A DNA stretch of 64,000 nt from Whitmania pigra (taxonomy: Eukaryota; Annelida; Clitellata; Hirudinida; Haemopidae), in contig JAJTWR010000458.1 in NCBI GenBank assembly GCA_021613335.1, positions 1,757,001-1,821,000 of the forward strand, read 5' to 3'. The translations under genes were made by a program, and so were the position numbers. Position 1 is the stretch's first letter, and each line of letters starts with the position of its first letter. Below are positions 60,273 through 64,000 of the stretch, piece by piece. The notes under the pieces were generated by a model that saw only the letters and a list, made by a program, of their open reading frames with translations, was not told the DNA's origin and did no database searches.

Positions 60273-61886
60273 TTAGCCCTTTTCTCTCAGACGTTGAAAC
60301 ACGGCACGCAGATTGTTGAACATCTCCTGCTCGGTTCTACCGTACACAAGAATGTCGTCACTAATGTTTATTGCGCCCGTTAATCCACTGAGTGTCTCAC
60401 GGATTGCATTCTGGAAGATCTCTGCAGCACATGAAATACCGAAATTGAGACGTTTGTATCGACGCAGACCAACATGCGTGGAGAATGTTGTAATGTAACG
60501 TGATTCAGGTGCAAGTTCAAGTTGATTATATCCCTGATTTAAATCCAATTTTGAGAAAACTGTTGCACCATTTAGATCACTGATCAGTTCATTTATAGTA
60601 GGCGTAATGTGTCTTTCACGTTTGATTGCTGTGTTAGCTTGACGCATATCTACACATACACGTTTTTGGCCAGTTTCACTCTTAGGCTTGGGTACGACGA
60701 CTACTGGACTCACCCACGGAGTAGCTCCTTCTGTCATTTCGATGATGTCGAGCTCTTCGTCATGCTTGAGTTGATCTTCTAACTGTTGACGAACATGGAA
60801 TGGCACCCGACGATGAGGCTGCGCGACTGGTTGTACGGCGTTGTCGATGTGTAGTTTGACTTGGAAGTCCTTCAGCTTACCAATACCACGAAATAAATCA
60901 GCATATTCTGTGACGAGTTCATTGACGATCAGATCGGTGGATGTCGTACGTTCACCAATCGGTTTCACGACGTGCAGTAGGTGTAGTGCTTGAGATACTT
61001 CCCAGCTTAGGAGAGAACCTTCCTTGCTATCAATGACGTAGAACAGTGTGTCTGACTTTCTGTCTTTATATCTAACCACAGCACGAAAAGTCCCTAGCAC
61101 CTTGAGAGGGCTTTGCGAGCAGTATGCAAATACTTGTTTGTAGTTGCTGTGCAGCTGAGGTACAGGTTTAATTTTAGAAAAATCGAGTTGGCTCATGATG
61201 CTTACACTTGCTCCTGAGTCTGCGATGACATCGATTGTAGTGTTGTTTACATTCACTAAGAAGTGTGGTAGATTTCTTTTGGTGTCCAATCGATTTGAAT
61301 GAACGCTCAGTGCGTACACATAACGACTCTGCTCAGATGAATGTTCACTGTTGTCAGATGAACTTCTGTTGCTGTCGGCATTGACACGGCGAACACGATG
61401 GTATTTGCCATGACGGGTTTTCGGCAGTCGGCTTTGCGGTCTATCATGTGATATGCTGTCGCGATGTCGCTGATGTGGCGGCTGTTGTGATGCGCCATCT
61501 TTCGAACGACACTGTGACGCAAAATGATTTGGCTTCTTGCACGAATTGCAGTACTTGCCATGCGCCGGACACGATGTCTTTCCACCCTCGTGTGGCCATG
61601 TGCCACCACAGTTGTGACACTTCATGTCAGCTGTTTTCTTGGAATTGTTGCAAATCTGCTTATTGCGATTCAGACTCAGTTTGTTAACATGCTCATTCTC
61701 CATACTCTTTGCTTGGATATCGGAGAGTTCTAAACTACGACCAACATCTATGAGTTTAGTGAGAGTCATGTCAGGTTCGCATAAGGCTTTACGGCGTAGT
61801 GTACTTGATAAACAACCTTGGATGATTTGAGATTTTATCTCACGATCAACATTGTCGAAAGAGCATGAGGTTGCCAGTTGTTTCAA
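60273..61886 (-). CDS. Gypsy gag end and pol 5' part: zinc knuckles, protease, RT
   Basis: Continues gag after a one-base shift near 61886. Two Cys/His knuckles (CHNCGG..., CNSCKKPNHFASQC), an aspartic protease site IADSGAS near 61215, and RT motifs (VFSKLDLNQGYNQLEL, RLNFGISCAAEIFQ, NISDDILVYG near 60360). The RT catalytic box is ISDD rather than YVDD, as in some Mag/K02A2.6-like animal Gypsy elements. It ends at a stop created by a second one-base shift in an A/G run near 60273. Confidence 0.93.
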   Translation of the reverse strand: MKQLATSCSFDNVDREIKSQIIQGCLSSTLRRKALCEPDMTLTKLIDVGRSLELSDIQAKSMENEHVNKLSLNRNKQICNNSKKTADMKCHNCGGTWPHEGGKTSCPAHGKYCNSCKKPNHFASQCRSKDGASQQPPHQRHRDSISHDRPQSRLPKTRHGKYHRVRRVNADSNRSSSDNSEHSSEQSRYVYALSVHSNRLDTKRNLPHFLVNVNNTTIDVIADSGASVSIMSQLDFSKIKPVPQLHSNYKQVFAYCSQSPLKVLGTFRAVVRYKDRKSDTLFYVIDSKEGSLLSWEVSQALHLLHVVKPIGERTTSTDLIVNELVTEYADLFRGIGKLKDFQVKLHIDNAVQPVAQPHRRVPFHVRQQLEDQLKHDEELDIIEMTEGATPWVSPVVVVPKPKSETGQKRVCVDMRQANTAIKRERHITPTINELISDLNGATVFSKLDLNQGYNQLELAPESRYITTFSTHVGLRRYKRLNFGISCAAEIFQNAIRETLSGLTGAINISDDILVYGRTEQEMFNNLRAVFQRLREKG

Positions 61887-62239
61887 ACGGGTGTGTAGTA
61901 GGCTGTTAGTGGTTCATCTGTTTGTTGTTTAGATTGTCGAAACGTGTAGATCTGGTATTCGACGTTTTGCTTTGGTGTGAAAAACTTGTTGAGAGCAGTG
62001 ACAGCCTTTTCGAACGGATCCTCTCCCTCTGCAGCTTCGGCATCTGGAAGAGTATCAAGGATGTCGTTGACTTCCTCACCCGCGTAGTGGAGTAGGAGTG
62101 CTCTTTGACGTTTGCGATCAACAATATTTACGGCCACCATCAGGTTGCGAAAGCGAGAAACCCACTTTGTCCATCGAACTCCTGCTGAGTCGTGTGAATC
62201 GACTACAAACGACGGAAACGTTGGTAGTGTTTCAGCCAT
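61883..62239 (-). CDS. Gypsy gag N-terminal part
   Basis: 118-codon frame opening at the first ATG after the leader. Encodes a capsid-like helical region (RWTKWVSRFRNLMVAVNI, ALLLHYAGEEVNDILDTL, FRQSKQQTDEPLTAYY). It overlaps the next frame by four bases, where the shift occurs in a C-run. No overlap signal of the usual slippery type is evident, so I take the shift for a mutation or sequencing error. Confidence 0.85.
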   Translation of the reverse strand: MAETLPTFPSFVVDSHDSAGVRWTKWVSRFRNLMVAVNIVDRKRQRALLLHYAGEEVNDILDTLPDAEAAEGEDPFEKAVTALNKFFTPKQNVEYQIYTFRQSKQQTDEPLTAYYTPV

Positions 62240-62399
62240 GGATTAGATAATGGTGTTATCGATAGTAGCTTTCGATGACTTCGATAACGCTCGGAGGCCA
62301 GACAACAGCGTCTATCCGAAATGAACAAACTTCCAATTTTTGTCGATAAAATTGGTGCAAACTATTTGCGAAGGTCCGTTTCGAAATTCTCGTCGCCAA

Positions 62400-62537
62400 T
62401 GTGATGTTCTATCGTTTAATTTGTTCGTGAAAAACCAACAACCGTTCTTTTTTATTTTCCGCACTTCAACGCCGCCATATAAACAAAGATCCCCTATCGT
62501 TCCTGTCTGTCAATCTCTATATCGGTACAACATTACA
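62400..62537 (-). repeat. 5' LTR of the Gypsy element
   Basis: 138 bp; on the minus strand it precedes the primer-binding site and gag. Confidence 0.95.
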
Positions 62538-62631
62538 CTATCGTTCAACTCTCGTACCAACTAACTCTGTACAAACTCCGTCAAAACTCCCTCGGCCTGT
62601 TCCTTTTATACGCCAAGACGGCGTCACAACA

Positions 62632-63148
62632 CCTAACTTAACCCTCAGGTTTTTCCATTTCATCAAAAATTTTAAAATACTTTCGTACAATTTGAATTTC
62701 TCATTTCCCATAAAATAAATTTTATTCATTTTTATACATTCAATTTATGTTTAAAATATTCTGTTCTCCTTCTTATAACTTAATCTTATTCATTTTAAAC
62801 ATTTAATTTAACATTTAGTGAAACATTTTCATTCCTTTTTATAATTTCTAGTTTTCATCTTTTCATTTTTGTTTCCTCTACATTCATATTGCTTTTTCAT
62901 AATCAGTTCATCCTCCTCTAACTATATTCCAGTAATTTTAAACCACTAGGTTCTACTAGTTAGGCAAACAAATTTCTTTTAAATAAGTTTAAATTTCCAT
63001 TTTTATCCTAAAATTATTCTTATTCTTACTTTTGCTGTTTAAGACAATTCACCACATTTTCCTTTTTATATTTCATCTCACCCCGTGGTTCCTGTTTTTT
63101 CTCTTTTTGGTAACGTTTCTTGGCCTATTTTACCTCTTATTATCAATC
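62632..63148. other. No recognised gene, T-rich
   Basis: Strongly T-rich plus strand with no motif. It may include the decayed 5' end of the following R2 copy. Confidence 0.4.
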
Positions 63149-63561
63149 GTCGGGGACAGGGCTAACCTGAATCAGGAGTTTCAACATAAAGTCACCAAAT
63201 ACTTCCTCCCCGACATATAAACATGGTTAAAGGCTATCAATCCAAAGTTCAGGCAAGGATCAAGCTGACAGCGCTGGTACTTAACTGGCGCGGGGCTGTC
63301 GCTTCAGCTACAGTCAACTCTTTGAAAGAGCTAAATATTTCTAAGCGGCGGCTCCTTCAATGATCCGTGGATGTGATGCATTACTTCCCATTACCTATGG
63401 AGGCACAATGCCTCCTTTACCTGGAGCCAACCTGGACGAATCCTGGCGACATGTTGCTAAACATTATTTCCTTAATTTATTTTTCTTGATTTACTTATAT
63501 ACTATTATTTTGTGGTAACGTTGGTTGCTCAGGAGCCTTATCCTGACGAATAAACATGTAC
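63149..63561 (+). pseudogene. R2-like C-terminal endonuclease region and 3' UTR
   Basis: Frames read VGDRANLNQEFQHKVTKYFL, TWLKAINP, then LTALVLNWRGAVASATVNSL, KELNISKRRLLQ: the layout of the R2 C-terminus, where a PD-(D/E)xK-like endonuclease is followed by a WRG segment and terminal helices. Stops at about 63219 and 63358 break it. The 3' UTR runs to GAATAAACATGTAC at 63561, where 28S sequence starts. Confidence 0.75.
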
Positions 63562-63613
63562 TAGCCAAATGCCTCGTCATCTAATAGGTGACGCGCATGA
63601 ATAGATTAACGAG
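63562..63613 (+). rRNA. 28S rDNA fragment (R2 downstream flank, 52 bp)
   Basis: Starts TAGCCAAATGCCTCGTCATC and continues through GTGACGCGCATGAATAGATT to AACGAG, matching conserved 28S immediately 3' of the R2 cleavage site with about three differences. Confidence 0.92.
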
Positions 63614-63633
63614 TAACTATGACTCTCTTGAGG
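63611..63633 (+). rRNA. 28S rDNA fragment (R2 upstream flank, 23 bp)
   Basis: GAGTAACTATGACTCTCTTG then AGG: the 28S sequence that ends exactly at the R2 cleavage site. It sits after, not before, the downstream flank and overlaps it by GAG. TTGA in place of TTAA. Confidence 0.9.
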
Positions 63634-64000
63634 CGAGCGGTTGGCTTGTTACGAATTTGATTTATTTCGGGTATTTATCAAGCTAATCGTCGGTTTTTTA
63701 CTTAAAATTTTTTGCAAATACCTTCGTGGTAATAAAAACCGAAAGTTGAGAGTGACCCGATTTATCTTAAAAAGATTTTGTTTTACGAGACCCCTGTTTG
63801 ATGTTCAACAGAGGCTTTTTCGGTCGCATAGTTAATCTTGGATACATTGCTAGTCTTTATTTTGTTTGGTGACACTGGAATCGCCCGATTCTAGACGGTA
63901 GTCCTTTAATTTTACATTATTTCTCGGGCCGCCATTTGTTTACATTTCTTTCTCCTTCTCAAACTTTTTTGTTATTTGTTATGAAATTTGTTTTTGGGCA
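63634..64000 (+). mobile_element. 5' region of a further R2-like copy, running off the window
   Basis: Begins right after the 28S upstream flank, where an R2 5' end is expected, and from about 63691 matches the minus-strand repeat at 29262-29530. No open reading frame yet; the ORF would lie beyond the window. Confidence 0.65.

Larger units (their letters stand above)
57950..62537 (-). mobile_element. Ty3/Gypsy retrotransposon, full domain set, recent insertion
   Basis: 4588 bp, transcribed on the minus strand. LTRs at 57950-58084 and 62400-62537 are nearly identical (one 3-base T-run difference), with TGTAATG...CATCACA ends and a perfect 5-bp target duplication CTATC (57945-57949, 62538-62542). 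A candidate primer-binding site starts at 62399 (TTGGCGACGAG), and a purine tract AAAAACGGGAGGGA lies at 58098-58085 next to the 3' LTR. Gag, protease, RT, RNase H and integrase follow in Gypsy order. Two single-base frameshifts break the otherwise open gag-pol frame. Confidence 0.95.
57817..62631 (-). repeat. Probable solo LTR of another element, split by the Gypsy insertion
   Basis: Removing the inner element leaves about 230 bp that on the minus strand begin TGTTGTGACGCC, carry GTATAAAAGG and later CCAATAAAG, and end TATTCTTACA: TG..CA ends with TATA and poly(A) signals in LTR order. No flanking duplication was seen. Confidence 0.4.

Noticed and set aside
1..64000. CRISPR arrays, operons, bacterial promoters
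   Set aside because: The window is eukaryotic; the repeats are microsatellites or transposons, and no spaced direct-repeat array exists.

Overview
The window is animal nuclear DNA: AT-rich, with spliced genes (GT-AG introns, one probable GC-AG), tri- and tetranucleotide microsatellites, and heavy loading with transposon remnants. A delta-type protocadherin, a DEUBAD-bearing Asx protein, Nup54 and AMN1 point to a bilaterian. The mix of gene content and elements would fit a spiralian such as an annelid or mollusc, but I cannot fix the species from sequence alone.

The left 20 kb holds four recognisable host genes, whose splice phases I checked exon by exon: the 3' part of a protocadherin (578-4819, +), a complete nucleoporin Nup54 (6176-9900, +), a complete Additional-sex-combs/ASXL-type Polycomb protein (10749-14520, -) and a complete AMN1 leucine-rich-repeat gene (14916-19643, +). 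Nup54 and Asx are convergent. Asx and AMN1 are divergent and share a compact intergenic promoter of 395 bp. A rearranged hAT transposon sits in AMN1 intron 5.

From 20 kb to the end the window is mostly mobile DNA. It contains CR1/Jockey-type LINE pieces (19.9-21.6, 35.3-35.7, 55.9-56.7 kb), a deleted Ty3/Gypsy element (21.6-23.2 kb), a Gypsy gag remnant (36.0-36.7 kb), several hAT elements with clear 8-bp target duplications (23.7-24.9, 37.0-37.9, 50.6-51.3 kb), a Tc1 element (44.0-45.5 kb) and a young full-domain Ty3/Gypsy element with 135/138-bp LTRs and a 5-bp target duplication (57.95-62.54 kb). That last element is nested in what looks like another LTR. Low-confidence host candidates here are a duplicated zinc-ribbon-like gene (33.3-34.4 kb, relic copy at 42.7-43.9 kb) and an ionotropic-receptor-like exon (40.2-40.5 kb).

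The most unusual content is a scattered set of R2-type non-LTR retrotransposon copies (29.3-32.6 kb minus; 48.5-50.1 kb plus; 63.1-64.0 kb plus). Several are still joined to short pieces of 28S rDNA, cut exactly at the R2 target site, although there is no rDNA unit around them. At 63.56-63.63 kb an R2 3' end is followed by 52 bp of downstream 28S, then directly by 23 bp of upstream 28S, then by the start of another R2-like copy. Three of the upstream-flank copies share TTGA where 28S normally has TTAA, which suggests the flank travels with the elements. All 28S and family comparisons are from memory of conserved sequences; no database search was run.
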